A stretch of 64,000 bases of DNA from Hypoxylon rubiginosum (Eukaryota; Ascomycota; Sordariomycetes; Xylariales; Hypoxylaceae), in the NCBI GenBank assembly GCA_902806565.1, contig CADCXA010000006.1:992001-1056000 (forward strand), given 5' to 3'. A model generated the notes under the pieces. That model was not told the DNA's origin, searched no databases, and was given only the letters and a program-made list of their open reading frames with translations. Below are positions 43,930-56,431 of this stretch, piece by piece. Position numbers and translations under genes: made by a program. Position 1 is the stretch's first letter, and the number at the start of each line of letters is the position of its first letter.

Positions 43930-46900
43930 TCAGGAGAGGAAGTGTCTAAAGCCACCATTTCTGAGAAGCAAAAGCGTACCGAGAACGCCACAGCAGACCC
44001 CGGTTAGACCAGGCAAAACTGCCATAAACACGCCTGGTGCTGGTTTAACTACCTCTCCGGCGGCCGTCTGAGAATGCTCAGACGCTAGCAAGTTGTATTT
44101 CATTAGTAACGATGCGTTGATATCTTGATTGGATGTTTTCGGGCCAAGTTGATGGGAAAACTGAGACATCTGCAGTAGTTTCGCCGTGTCGCCGAGACTG
44201 CTGGCTGTGACCACGTGCGGTTCGGTGGTGGCGGCGATCTTGACTGCGATGCTGACTGTGTTCTTGATCTGTAAGGAGGCAACGGGTGATCAGCTCGATG
44301 GTTCTAAACTTCAGGCACGTAGACATACCTGTCGGCCATTCAATGGTGTCTCGGCTAGGCGACGAAGATCGCTCTGGTTCACATCCACCTTAATGCTTCC
44401 ATATTGACGAGCATTCACCATAAAGTTCTCCCATATCTTCAGACGGGCGGTGGCGTCGAGACTTGGGTATTGGAGGGAGAGATGGATTCGACCTACAAGG
44501 TAGAGGTGAGCTCACTAACCATGGCAAGGAATGAAAGAAGTGAGGTATATGCGACTCCACTTACTTTGGAACGCTTCGTCAATGACATCCGCCTGATTCG
44601 TCGTTAGGAGCAAGATGCCCTGGTAGTATTCTAGCTCTCGAAGAAAGACAGACACGATTGCATTCCTCTCGATATCCGTTGTTGTGCGTTGAGCTAGGAA
44701 GACGTCTGCTTCGTCTAAAAGCAAGACTGCTTTCCAGTGACCGGCAAGCTTGAGTATCTTGGATAGCCGGTTGTGAATCCTGGAAGCCTCGTGGCCGAGG
44801 GCTCCACTAGAAACAGAGTACAAGGGCATCTGAGCCGTTTCGGCGATTGCCTCCGCTGTCAATGTCTTCCCTGAACCTGGTGGGCCGTACAGCAGCCCAA
44901 CGAAACCTTTCCCTTTGCCTTTCACGAAATCGTCAAAATCCGAAGCCCCGACACCGTGGGCCACGACGAGCTGATATATAACATCTTTAATCGTTTTCTC
45001 CATGACGAGAGAATCGAAGATAGTGCTAATAGCGGTTCGTTAGCCTCGATATTAGAACTGAGTGGTTGACTGTGAAATAGGGGATGGAATGTGTACCTGT
45101 TCCAGGTGATGTCCGAAACCCGGTCCACAGCAAAGGCACCTAAAGATTAAATAGCGATGGTTAGTAAAAGTCAGTCTACGAGAGCTTATTATGCCTTACC
45201 CCAAGTACCCTCTCGAAGGCTGTACCCGTATAGAAGACCGGATACTATTAACATCTGCTGCTCAGACAGTTGTACTTCTTTTGTGGCTGTCCCTTTTCGC
45301 CGTGGCATAGCCAATGAGGCGTTGGAGTCGTCAGAATAGTACGTATACGAGTCATCGTCGCTTATACTGTTTTGTGGTGTTGGCCCATCGACATTCTCGA
45401 GAAGGGCTTTGCTAGCATCCTTGAGCAACTCTTCCAAGATCTCAGGCTCCTAACTATTATCAATCTTCTACACTTTAATGACGGGGCTTCTTGGTTGAAT
45501 TACCTGTTTACTCGCTGCCAAATCTGATAAGCATACTCTGGAAATACTGCGGAGGTCGCTTACATCCCGAGACCTAGGCATGATTTTATTTGCGGGCTGC
45601 ATCTGCCGCATCATTTCAGGGTCTATCACTGCTCGACCACTAAACTGCGCAGTCAGTTAGACGGGTAGCTCGTATCGATGGGGGGCCTGACTCCAAAGCC
45701 TCGTTCGGTTTTTACGCACTGGATATTTTTCCACTCTATCGTAAACCTCGGCCAACCCTGTTCCCTGGTGTTCTCGATGGCTGAAGCCTGGTTTCCAGAA
45801 CTCCAGAGCCTTAGAGGTCCGCTTCAAAACTTGTTGCACAATGGCCTCTTGCTGTGGGTGGTATTTCAGGGGAACGTATGGAAGATCTCGTATCAGCTTG
45901 AGACCACCGAATATGGGTATTCGTAGCGTCTGCCGGACACTGCCAGCTTTGCTTCCGTCCCATACAATGTTCTCCGCGTTCATGACAAGGAATGTTCCGT
46001 CCTGCATTCTTTCAACACTGTGACTGCGCACGCTCCATATGCTGTCAAAGTCAAGGAAATCCTTCCCCACGACCAAACAGTCTGGTGGCAACAAGGCCCA
46101 CAGATACTGAAAGGTGATAGAATGGGGTACGAGGGAGGGAAGCACCGAAATCATATCCTTGTATTCACTTTCAATAAACTTAAAAGCGGAGTTGATCTCG
46201 AAAGTCGCCGTATCGTCACTAATGCCCCGATAATGCTCTGCGAGAATCTCGAGCTCCGGCCGAGCCCAGTACAGGAATGTAGGATCTAGCTATGAACAAT
46301 AATGTGTAAGGAATCATTTACTCAAGCGTATAATCACACTTGTGACAATTAGGTGAGGGTAAAACTAACCTCAGTAGACTCGTCCTCCGTTAGGCCGAAC
46401 CCATCTGCTCCTCGGAATATATTCCGCAAAGCATTTCGAAGAGTCGCGCCCGATATGACCAGCGCTGTTGTAAAGCTAGTCATGTCCTCCGAATAATCTC
46501 GACGGACGAAGATCACACATCGTTTATGTTTCTTCGACTCGCCCCGAGATTTGTTCGGCTTCTGAAGGACATGCTGGCGCTTGTATCTGAGTACAATGAT
46601 TTATCAGCTCTGATCTGTTGCGAAGTTGTAGGTAGCAACTCGGAAACAGTCATGACCTGGTAGTTCAGGTCATAATCATGCCACGTACTTGTCCCAACTA
46701 TGAAGTGGTGTTAGTTATTGAGCAACTTGTGACTGGTCCAAGGTAGGAAATTGGAACGAAGTACATACTATCGATCTCTTATCACAAAGGGCTTACGTCC
46801 CTGACTGTCTGTATTCGAATCATTGTCTACATGCTCGATCTTATCAGAGCTGTTCTGATCCTTTTCTTCTTCGGAATCTCGAGTATTCGATGGCTTTTGA

Positions 46901-47173
46901 TCTTCGTCGAGGAACTTGTCGATAGCTAGGCAGTACGACTTGGGATCAGCAGCGGTCGCGGATAGTTTGAAGGTACACCCTCAACTCGATGAGCTTCTTA
47001 CCACCAGCTAAGTCATTACCAAACTCCTTCTGAAGTTGCTCGATGACGTCCGAGGATACGTCGCGATCGACTTGGTGTTTGAATTGTGAGGCGTCGAACA
47101 CGCCATGAGGACTGTGGGTTGTCTTTTGCTTGGCCAGCATAGACATTTCCTCAGCATCTTTCACGGTATCCAT
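43930..47173 (-). CDS. AAA+ ATPase with DUF7025 domain
   Basis: Eleven exons (47173-47002, 46925-46769, 46697-46689, 46586-46370, 46289-45720, 45644-45504, 45449-45200, 45139-45097, 45025-44565, 44492-44329, 44268-43930) total 2523 nt, 840 residues; every phase agrees. Exon 3 is only 9 nt. The middle part (about 240-390: FQYLWALLPPDCLVVGKDF, GLKLIRDLPYVPLKYHPQQE, then GRAVIDPEMM) is the DUF7025 module that precedes AAA in many fungal proteins. The AAA core has Walker A GPPGSGKT (567-574), Walker B LLLDEAD (621-627), the ERNAIVSVFLRELEYY second-region helix and sensor-1 TTN. The C-terminus ends in a hydrophobic segment (807-830). Such proteins are abundant and expanded in Pezizomycotina, with unknown substrates. 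Its start lies 833 nt from the divergent NACHT-HET gene. Confidence 0.88.
46689..46697 (-). other. 9-nt coding microexon of the AAA ATPase gene
   Basis: T-TGG-GAC-AA lies between a CATAG acceptor and a GTACGT donor. Including it joins IRDR-Y to YKRQHVLQ as DRYWDKYKRQ and keeps frame (phases 2 in, 2 out). Skipping it also keeps frame but deletes WDK. Confidence 0.7.
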
Positions 47174-48006
47174 TGTTAATGATGTGCGATGAACTTGGTG
47201 TGGTGACACACTTTAAAAATCAAAGAGGGAGAAAGATCTAGAGACCTTAAAGCAAGGAGAGATATGATTTCAGTATGATGCTTGGGCACTTCAGTTGGCG
47301 AGTAAGAATTGCAGCGTTGTTGTGGCAATCCGATCTTCAATTTGGTAGTGGAGGAGTCTAGAGCTGTCAGCGCTGTCAGCGCTGTAGCAGCACGTAGGCG
47401 GCGCAGCCCTAACCGCCAATGAACCATGCAGACAACCCATGGCAAGCTGAAGTTGCCTCTATGCTCTGCCTACCTACATGGTAGTTGCGCTATGCCTTAG
47501 AGGGCTATGATGTGATTTGCAGCATACCTGCCCGTGATGCTGTGATGCTGTGATGCTGTATTCCTCCAGGAGGTATGTACGTGTAAATGCATAGGCTGAC
47601 GGGGCGCAGTCCGAGGCCGTTTTTTTCCAGCCCTAGCAGCCTAGAAAACGCCTGGCTATAGTGGACCCGGGTGCCGATCCTGACAATCTTAGGCACCTAG
47701 CTTACGGGGAGTTTACAGAGCCACGGTCGGCGCCCCTCTCCCCTCCCCCGGCGGTACAGGCAACCAGCAAAATATGCTGACATGGTCATCAGGTCATCAG
47801 GTGTTTAAATGAGAACATCAAGAGCATACCTAAGTAACTTCTTTGCAATGTAGGTACTTATTCTTCCTGAGCTCGAGGATAGCTCTATGAAATGCAATTG
47901 AACAATCCGTCATCAGTCAAAGTTATCTTGACGTCACGGGTATGCGGTGAACAGCCATACCTCCGAGTGCTTCTCACAAACTGAAGATTCGCACAATTGA
48001 CGAAAG
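47174..48006. promoter_or_regulatory. Divergent promoter region, AAA ATPase / NACHT-ZZ-HET gene
   Basis: An 833-nt head-to-head intergenic region. It contains an 8-bp repeat (TGTGATGC, three copies, 47542-47566) and a CAGCGCTGT direct repeat (47366-47384). No coding sequence is recognised. Confidence 0.45.
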
Positions 48007-51000
48007 ATGCCTGGCGATTTCACTGGCCTCAAGGTCATTTGGCCTCCTGATGGGACTAGGCCGCCAAAACATGAGCATGAGTGCGTATAGTCGAGCCCCT
48101 TTTCTATGTTGTGCACAAGATAGACTGCCTGAGACGTGTTCTAACTGACAGTTGTCGCTAGCATCGTGTTTGTTCACGGCCTTCACCATGGATCGGTGTC
48201 CGACTGGCAGGACGACAGTGGAGTGTGCTGGCCTGCAGAAAAGTTATCACTGGACCTTGGAAATACTCGCATTCTAGCCTTTGGCTATGACCAAAAACGT
48301 ATTGAGATTCAATCAGATGGTGCTTATGAAGGAGGAGTCGTCTTCGAGCCCGGAAGAGTCTTATGTCTGGCTATAAAGACTGTTAAGAAGCGAGACAAGG
48401 TTAGTAAAATCAACATGTTTCATCTCCCTAAATGAGAATAAACTAAATCTCCTTCTAGATTCAAGTACCTCTCACACTCATCGGACATGGAACGGGAGGT
48501 ATCGTTATTAGAAGTGTAAGTGCATTACGCGATGCTCATTAGGCGTGACGGCGCATGGCATGTGTGGCAGGTAGCTAACATGAATCTAGGCTCTTTGCTT
48601 TTCCTATTCGAATCGAAACCGATTTGGCCTAGTTTTGCAGAAGACTAAACATGTAATATTCCTTGACACCCCTCGTAATAACTTGAGTCGAGACGAGTGG
48701 AAATGTATATCCCAAGGTTCTTCAAGCGAAAGGAGCATTGGTGGGTGGAAAATGTGGTCAACTGCCCTTAGCAGCTCTCATAAGGTATTCAACAAGATTG
48801 CTCGCCACTTCAACGTCACATCTGCATTCGCAGACTTGGATACTCATTTATATAGTTCTGATACGAATGTGAGCATTAAGGAGCACATCCATTTTATTCT
48901 TTAGCTAACTTTACCTTCAGGCCGACTCAGAGGTATCTGGACCGACTTGGTTAGCTCGCGAAGAACAAATCGTGCTTGAAAATACCAACCATCGCACCAT
49001 ATCTGAGCTCCGTAGAGGAAGCACCAATTACAGTTGGCTGGTAGATCGTATCCGAACAGGCAGGTTTCGCATTACCAACGATCTTGAAGAGATCGGGAGG
49101 ATGAAAGTTTGGCTCGGACGTCGACTCGACATAATTAATCGTGATGATCACGAGAGAAATCTCAATCGACATCAGCCCGGTACGGGAAAATGGCTTTTCG
49201 AGGACACCAGATTTCGCCAATGGGCTAATCTAGGAGAAACAAGTCCCGTCCTTTGGCTTACAGGTCCTGAAGGCTGCGGGAAGTCTGTTCTCTGCTCGTT
49301 AGCCACAGACCGCCTTCGCCAAAGCGCCCAACAACCTGCGACTGCATACCTTATGCTAGCCTTCGATAAGCCTCGATCGCAGTACCAGCTTCTTGCTCAA
49401 TTAGCATTGCAGCTTCTCGACTACGTGGTGAAGAGTCAAGGAGGTGTCGATACAGAGGCATTGCTGCGACTCCCTGAGGAGCATGACACAGAAAACAAGC
49501 TTAATAAAACTCGCGATCTCATCAGAGTTCTAGTTTCGCAGTGCCCGGCTGTTTTCTTCTTCATTGATGGTCTTGACGAAGTCGCTTCAACCGAAGGGCT
49601 CGGATCTCGAGTACAACAAGACACTGCACAGGACACTGCGCAGGATAGGCTGAAGGAACAACTCCATGCTACTATGTCTTTTCTAGTCGAGTTATCTCAC
49701 GTCGACAATGCAACCCCTGTCCGACTATGGTTCAGTTCCCTGAAAACGGATAATATAAGCAAGTGGATGCAAGACTTCGGTGCTGTTGAGTTGCCAGCCA
49801 ATAAGCATGCAATTGCACTCGATGTTGCCCATCATCTTCAACATGGAAAGCACCGAACGGTTGAAGGGGATGACTCGAAATCAACTACGCCTGAAGTCTT
49901 GGGTTCAGTCTACGAGGCCATAGGATGCAACTTTCTCATGGCGTCCACCGTGGTAGAAAAATGGCGGCGATCTGGTATTTCTACTGAGAGTTCGGCTAAT
50001 GTACTTCAACATACAACTTTACGTGATGTTCGTGAACTATATCGAGAGCGTCTTGAGCAGCTAAAACTCCCCGATAATAGAGTTCGGGACGATCGGCAGG
50101 AAAAACCGGTCCAAGCCACGTAAGTCGATAAGAAGCCCCTGACCTTCAGGGGATTAACCCGATATCAACCACGGAGCGCAGAAACATCAATGCTAACTCA
50201 TATAGGCACCTTCTCTCTCTTCTTGCTTTTGCAAGGAGACCACTGAAACTAAAGGAGGCGGGAGAAGCACTAGCTATCCTCAAGAAGTCATTTTCCGAGG
50301 CCGCTTTATCGGAATTTTGTTGCGAGGATCTCACCCCCGATGCCATATATCAGCTAGATGGCAACGAGATCCAGCATTACTATTACCCATTTATTATCTT
50401 CATACCGCCAAATGAGGGAAATAAAGACGGCTACCTAAGGTTATCGCATGTCTCTGTCCTCGAATTTTTGCATGAGCTCGCGAGCCCTTCCGTCTACGAC
50501 GAGGAAGAGCTGCGTATCAGCCCTAACATCATGTTAGACGCATGTCTGAGATACTTGTCGCAAAATAGATATGCGATGGCTTCTGCGAGGAATTGTGGCA
50601 TTTGCACAACACATGAGAGCTCATCGGAGATCTGTAGGGCAACAGAGGCTCTCCAAACCCATGGCTTCCTTTCATACGCAGCTAAATATTGGAATAGGCA
50701 CTTTGATGAGTCAAACCCGCTTCCATCCGAAACAGTGCAGTCTTTTCTATGTTCGCCTCAGTTCATTACGATGATTCAAGTTCAGAGCCTTCTGCTTGAT
50801 GGGCATTTTAACCAGATACTTAACGACAGTAGCGAAGAGTCTCAATCTCTACATACAACGATGCCCGCCAGCTTCGCAACAAGAGCAGACTTACAGGTTT
50901 TAGCTGATGACTATCAGTATTTCATCAAGGAATGGGCTTGGTTCCTTCAGCTCGGAGTCACAAATACTAGACTGCATGGAGAAATCCAACAGTGCTTCTG

Positions 51001-54000
51001 GGGAGCCTTGGGTAAAGCCAACTTCCTACACGAACACGGCTCGGCGATTGAGAGTAACGCCAGTTTTTTATTGGACATTGATACTTCTCATGATGACGAG
51101 ATTCAGGAGAGACCAAAAAGTTATTTTTATGATACAATTGCCGATGATGGCAGTCGGCTGGCCATCTGGAAGCTGCCAATTCAAAGGTATCGTCCTATGA
51201 GTCAAGGCCCCTATCCAGTTTCAAATATGAGGATCCAGTTCTAACCGCGCATTCATTTAAGTAGTGATGATGCCGTGCCTAAACCAGACAAAATCAAGCT
51301 TGTGCGAGAATGCTGGTATATCGACGGCGACAGACCCCCTCTTCGCTATGGCCCGCAAGAAACACTTACTTTAGACCCACAAGAAACGCGATGGGATTCT
51401 TACAACTCCTCTCATGTAGACAGGTTTCCACTTGTACCTGTCTTAGATTATCGCACCCAAGTTCCGACGATCAACGAATGTAAATACGGCACTAGAGTCC
51501 GGGTGGGTTGTGGATTATTTTTTCGAGAGAAAGGGGGTGGCTGGACTGTCTGTCCATCGGAGAATAGCAATGGAGCTTCATTCTGGGAAGACATCACATC
51601 TAATGAGTCGTGGATTGTATGGTCCCGTCGACAGCGGAAGGGCTTCGAGACTGGAAGCAAAGCCACTGTATTGAAGCACGGCGAAAAACTAGCCACACCG
51701 CAGTCAGAGTCGAACGAGATGGAAGGCTCTGACTCCGACGCCGACGCCAGTTCCGAAAGCGATTTCGATGAATCCGATTCAAATATTTCTTCTGAAGAGC
51801 GAAATCTCGTATCCTCAGCTGAAGAGTTTTGTGCCGACTCGGCATTGGATATTGACTTTTCCGATGCGAGCTCACAAGATGACTCCTGGATTTCAGCAGG
51901 AACAGGCCACCATTCGGACTCTTCAGATGAATCTGTGAGTAGTAGGGCTCAACGCTAGAAAGCTGATCTGGTAGAACTAATTGTGAGAACAAGGACGACC
52001 AAAGCGACGCAGTCTCGGATTCGAGCTCCGGTAGTGCCTCGAAACCCAAGCGTACAGAGTCAGACATCACATCCTCTGCGAGCTCGGATGCCGACGATGA
52101 GAGCTCTGTATCTGATAATGATACCGACAGCGATTCCGATTCTGAACATAAGCCATCTTTACAAGTGCGATCTCGCCCGCGGCATCAGTTCTCGATGTCT
52201 CGATACTGCGATATATGTGGCGCGCTAGTTGCACCTGGCGAACATAGGGAGCCTGCTTCCAAGGCATGTACATATTACCAGTGCAATCCATGCGGCAGTC
52301 GACCTTGGGACAGCTTCGACATATGCTCCTCATGTTTCGACAAAGGCGCTTGGTGTATGAATCGTACTCACTTGCTTTCCAAGGCTGTTGCAACATATCG
52401 AGATAAGCAGGTCATTTGGGAAGACAGTATCTCTCAGGATTCGGCAATGCCACTCGTTAATATCGTAGCAGAACATCGAGGTAGGCAGCTAAGCTCGACA
52501 GAGGACCAATCTGCTACTACCTCGTTCCGCTATACTCATCGACACCATAGCATGTTACACAATTCTCGGCCTATAATTCACCCAAATCTTCCATTGCTCG
52601 TCTATCCACTTGACGGGCGTGAGTTCTTATTTGGAAATCTTAAGGAAAACACATTTTTCAAATACGAAGTCCCCTTCGAAGCTTCGGAGACAGCAGAGAC
52701 AAGCGGCAACACGTGCGTCCCTGTCGGCGTGAGCTTAAGGTTTTCTCCTTGTGGAAGATATATCCATCTGACGCGCATCACGGCGCGCAACGACTCGCCG
52801 CTATACGGGCCACTTAGGCTGTCCGCCTTGGTCTCGACGATGGCCTTGTCCTCGAAGGATGCGTGCTCAAAGAAACCACGGACACTCCCCTATACTCAGA
52901 CCATAGACCTCGGAACATGGCCGAAGCTCATCATGCAGCTGCCTTACACCATTACATGGACAGACTCCCACGTATATGTTGCTCTCAGTGGTGACTTCTT
53001 GCGCGTGTTTCGTTTCACGCTTCATACTGCCGAGACCGCAGCTTCAATCACAGTAAATGCAGCCCAGGCAAATAATGGCATCTTCACTCTTTCCAAGGAA
53101 GTTGCCTTACCTCGCTCAGCGCAGTCAAGGTCTGTGCACTTCTTTCCTAGCAAGGGGAAAGCGTCTGCTAGGATTGTACTGGGGTCTTCTCGCGGCGACA
53201 ATCCTCAGCCACCAGCTGTGGTCTACCTAAAGCCCGAGAATGTCGGCGATTGGGTCAGAGCCAAAGAAGGCCGGATCGATTCAACCACCAAATCACTGCG
53301 AATCCGTGACGATCCCTTGATTGAAGAGCCTGATGTAGATGACGATTACGATCTCATGGCCAAGTCATGCATGGATTTTAGCAATGCGACCGCCGCGCCA
53401 GTTCTTGACCGTAGATTTCGGGATTGGTTGGAGGGTGGATTCAGGCGAAAGGGCATATTCTGTCCCTCGTGCTTTGACCTTGGTGTCAAATTACCTATCC
53501 TTCGTCTTCCCCAAAGTATTGACATGTTTGTCGTTGGTGGCTCTGAACTGCCCGAAGACTCCAAGCTCAAGGTAGAGTGGACTGTCCAGTTGTCAACACT
53601 CGTTGAAGCTTTGGAAGCGGACTGCCAATTCTGCTGCTACGTTGTATGCCGTCTACTCACCTTTAACCATATTACTCATACCAGTCAGTTTATCGGCAGT
53701 AAAGGGCCGCGATGTTGTACCAAGGGGACTGCCACGGAAGACAGGAAAGATGTACAAGAAGTTCTCGCTAACCTTCAGAAATTTGAGTGGAAAGTCCGAC
53801 CAGAGGAACGTATTTTCAAGTTTCTCTGTCAACCACTTGATCAAGATCCCGAGACTCAATCATTTAGCAAACTATCTATTCGCCTGCCTAGTGTTACTGT
53901 CGGCAACCGAGACACCAGTGCCCCCTTTATCCCCGCGATGGTAACATTTAGCGGAGTCCAGGAGTCGGGAGAAACTCAGACAATGACAAGCTTCTTGTAC

Positions 54001-55998
54001 TCACCGGTGAGCTCTCGAGGGTCACCAGAATGTGTTTTAGAATTGTATACGCTCCCCTGTAAGCCTTTGCGACCCCCAATCAGAGTAGCCCTGCTTCTAC
54101 AGCCAATATTGACACTTCGCGCATAGCTGATCCGGCCCATGAAATAATGCCAACTCGGCCTCTTGCGACGTCTCGTGGTAAAAATGAGAATCTTAAAGTT
54201 GTTAGAGGCTGGTTGGAAGAGTGCCAATCGCACCATTCCTTTTGCCGACGAAGCGAAGACACGCAAACACAGCTACCGACTAGACTTATAGAGATCGCCG
54301 AGGACGGAACTGCCCAGTTAGTGGAAACAAGGGGTCAAGTAGGTCAATATGTCGCGCTTAGCTACTGCTGGGGACAGCATCCGGAAGACAATCGCAGCAC
54401 GACTGTCTACAACGTCCAGACTAGACTTCTGGCAGGAGGCTTGCCGCGAGATGAGTTACCAGCAGCTATCAGAGATGCTGTCTCTATCACCGAGGAGCTC
54501 GGGATTAAGTATATATGTATGTTCTTAAAGTGTCATTTACCCCCGTTTTCCCCCTTTCGGCCATTCTCGGGAGTTAGTGTCGTTCAATTGGGCCAGTTTG
54601 ATATTTTTACTCTCGAGACAGGCTTCGTAAAACTCTTGCTTGAGGAATTCACTGCTGACTTTCTTCATTACAGGGGTCGACGCATTCTGCATTATCCAAG
54701 ATGACGTAGACGACAGGAATGAAGAGCTTAGCAAAATGAGCCAGTATTACAGGAATTCCTATCTAACCATCGCCGCCAGCACTCCCCGCTGTACTACGGG
54801 TTTTATAGAAACGATAGGGCGCTGCGAGAAACATCCGAAAAACCCACTCCCGCGAGACCTGGTGCCCCTGAACGTCTTCTGCATTTCTCGAGACAAGGAT
54901 GAAGGGCGTTCTGGAACGGTCTACGCCAGGGAGGAGAATCCTTACCAGCTCTCCATGGAACCCATCAACAGAAGAGCATGGACACTTCAGGAAAATCTCT
55001 TGTCTCCCCGAGTGCTCTTCTTCGGCAGTCGTGTGATTTGGTTCTGTAGACATATGACGCATAGCGATGGCGGCATCGAAGATTGGTCGTTTGAGGAGAA
55101 CGAGTTGGAGAGGACGCGCCGCGAGTTCCAGATTGAGCTTAGTAAGCTTGATAAAGGGGGTTTGGACGACGGACCAAATTCTATGGATCGAGATCGGAAC
55201 ATCTACGATATATGGCACCGGATCGTGGGTACTTATTCGCAGAGAGCCATGTCGCACCCGGAGGATAAGCTTCCAGCCATTTCTGCTGTTGCCGTGGAGT
55301 TCTCAAAACTCTCCAAAGACGAGTACCTTGCCGGATTGTGGCGGTCCAATTTACCGCGCGACCTATTGTGGACTACGCCTGATCCTACCACTCACCGCCC
55401 GGATATATGGCGAGCCCCTACTTGGTCCTGGGCATCTGTCGACGATACCATCCTATATGATACACCTCCACCGAAAGATGCCATCCTCCTGGCCAAGATA
55501 GAAGAGGTGGGAACTACACCTAGGAGTGCCACGGTCCCGTTCGGAGAGGTCGAGCATAGCAATCTCAAGATCACCGCGCCGTGCTTCCTCCAAAACTTAG
55601 CCGACGACCAAACCCGAGACAAAGCCTCCAAGCCGTGGCTCGGCGGCTTCGGGTGGAAAGGAGGGGCCAACGAGAGGGAAATGCTGCTCGAGGCACTGAA
55701 GAAGCACGCCAGGGGGGATCCCGTAAAAGGCGACAAGAAGGAGAAGGAGGAATTCCGACTTCCCGACGAAATCAAAGTGGCGGTGCTATACGGACAGCGC
55801 GACGAGCTGGAGCATACCGGCGACCCTCAGGAGGAAGTTAAGGACTGGAAGATATGGGGCCTCATACTCAAACGTGCTACGAGGGGGACCGCTGAGGAAA
55901 ATGTCTACGAGCGAGTTCTCTCGTTTTCCCAGATTCCGGCGAACTTCGAGCGGCCGAGAAGCTTATTCGCGGATCTGGAAACCATTCATATTATCTAG
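48007..55998 (+). CDS. Hydrolase-like / NACHT / ZZ zinc finger / HET fusion protein (NLR-like)
   Basis: Ten exons (48007-48080, 48162-48399, 48459-48515, 48590-48868, 48921-50119, 50206-51186, 51265-51934, 51994-54058, 54103-54516, 54674-55998) total 7302 nt, 2433 residues, with every phase consistent. Modules: alpha/beta-hydrolase-like domain (about 10-210; IVFVHGLHHGSVSDW, GHGTGG elbow lacking Ser, then LDTP); NACHT NTPase (Walker A GPEGCGKS 331-338, Walker B FFFIDGLDE 428-436); a helical and winged-helix-like region to about 940; an acidic Ser/Asp linker (about 1110-1220); a ZZ-type zinc finger (1238-1287, ten Cys including CDIC, CNPC and CSSC); a beta-propeller-like stretch (about 1320-1590); a CPSC/CQFC-containing region typical of HET-protein N-termini (about 1655-1720); and a HET domain (about 1937-2100: YVALSYCWG, KYIWVDAFCIIQDD, RRAWTLQE). 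No stop separates NACHT-ZZ from HET: both lie in exon 8. Infer a fusion of an NLR-like sensor with a cell-death HET effector. Two overlapping genes remain possible. Confidence 0.8.
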
Positions 55999-56431
55999 AA
56001 GGCTTAAAGGAGAAGGGGTCTTGGCTTATGCTTATATTGCCGGTTAACCTTCATGACTTCTAGCAAATTTCAAAATTTTGATGATATAATCTCCAGTTAT
56101 AGAAGGTACGCGCTACGACTCGCCATAATTATAGCGGGGTCAGCACTATGGTCAGCACTAAGCTCCCTGTATTTATAGCGCATGTCGGATATTATACCAC
56201 CAATTTTTAGAGGTTTTGGTAGTATGGCCCGCCACGTAATTGCGGTGATATTGATATGTGCGCTCCTCTGCCATACATACCTCCTGTTAATCATCTGGCA
56301 TCATCACCTAAATATTGCAATGAGCACAAAGGGTCCGTAGAGCTACTCCCGTTTTATTCCAAGCCAGTCAGGTCTGGTGCAATAATTGGTACCTAGGTAG
56401 TCGTCGGCGCAGCACCAGGCGCCTAACCTAC
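55999..56431. other. Convergent 3' region, fusion gene / second HET gene
   Basis: About 430 nt of AT-rich DNA between two converging genes. Nothing else is recognised. Confidence 0.45.

Noticed and set aside
52165..54126. Stop at 54126 as the end of a NACHT-ZZ protein separate from HET
   Set aside because: The stop lies beyond a good GTAAGC donor (54059). The frame before it already contains HET-protein N-terminal sequence, and splicing to 54103 continues in frame through DPAHEIMPTRP into the HET domain.
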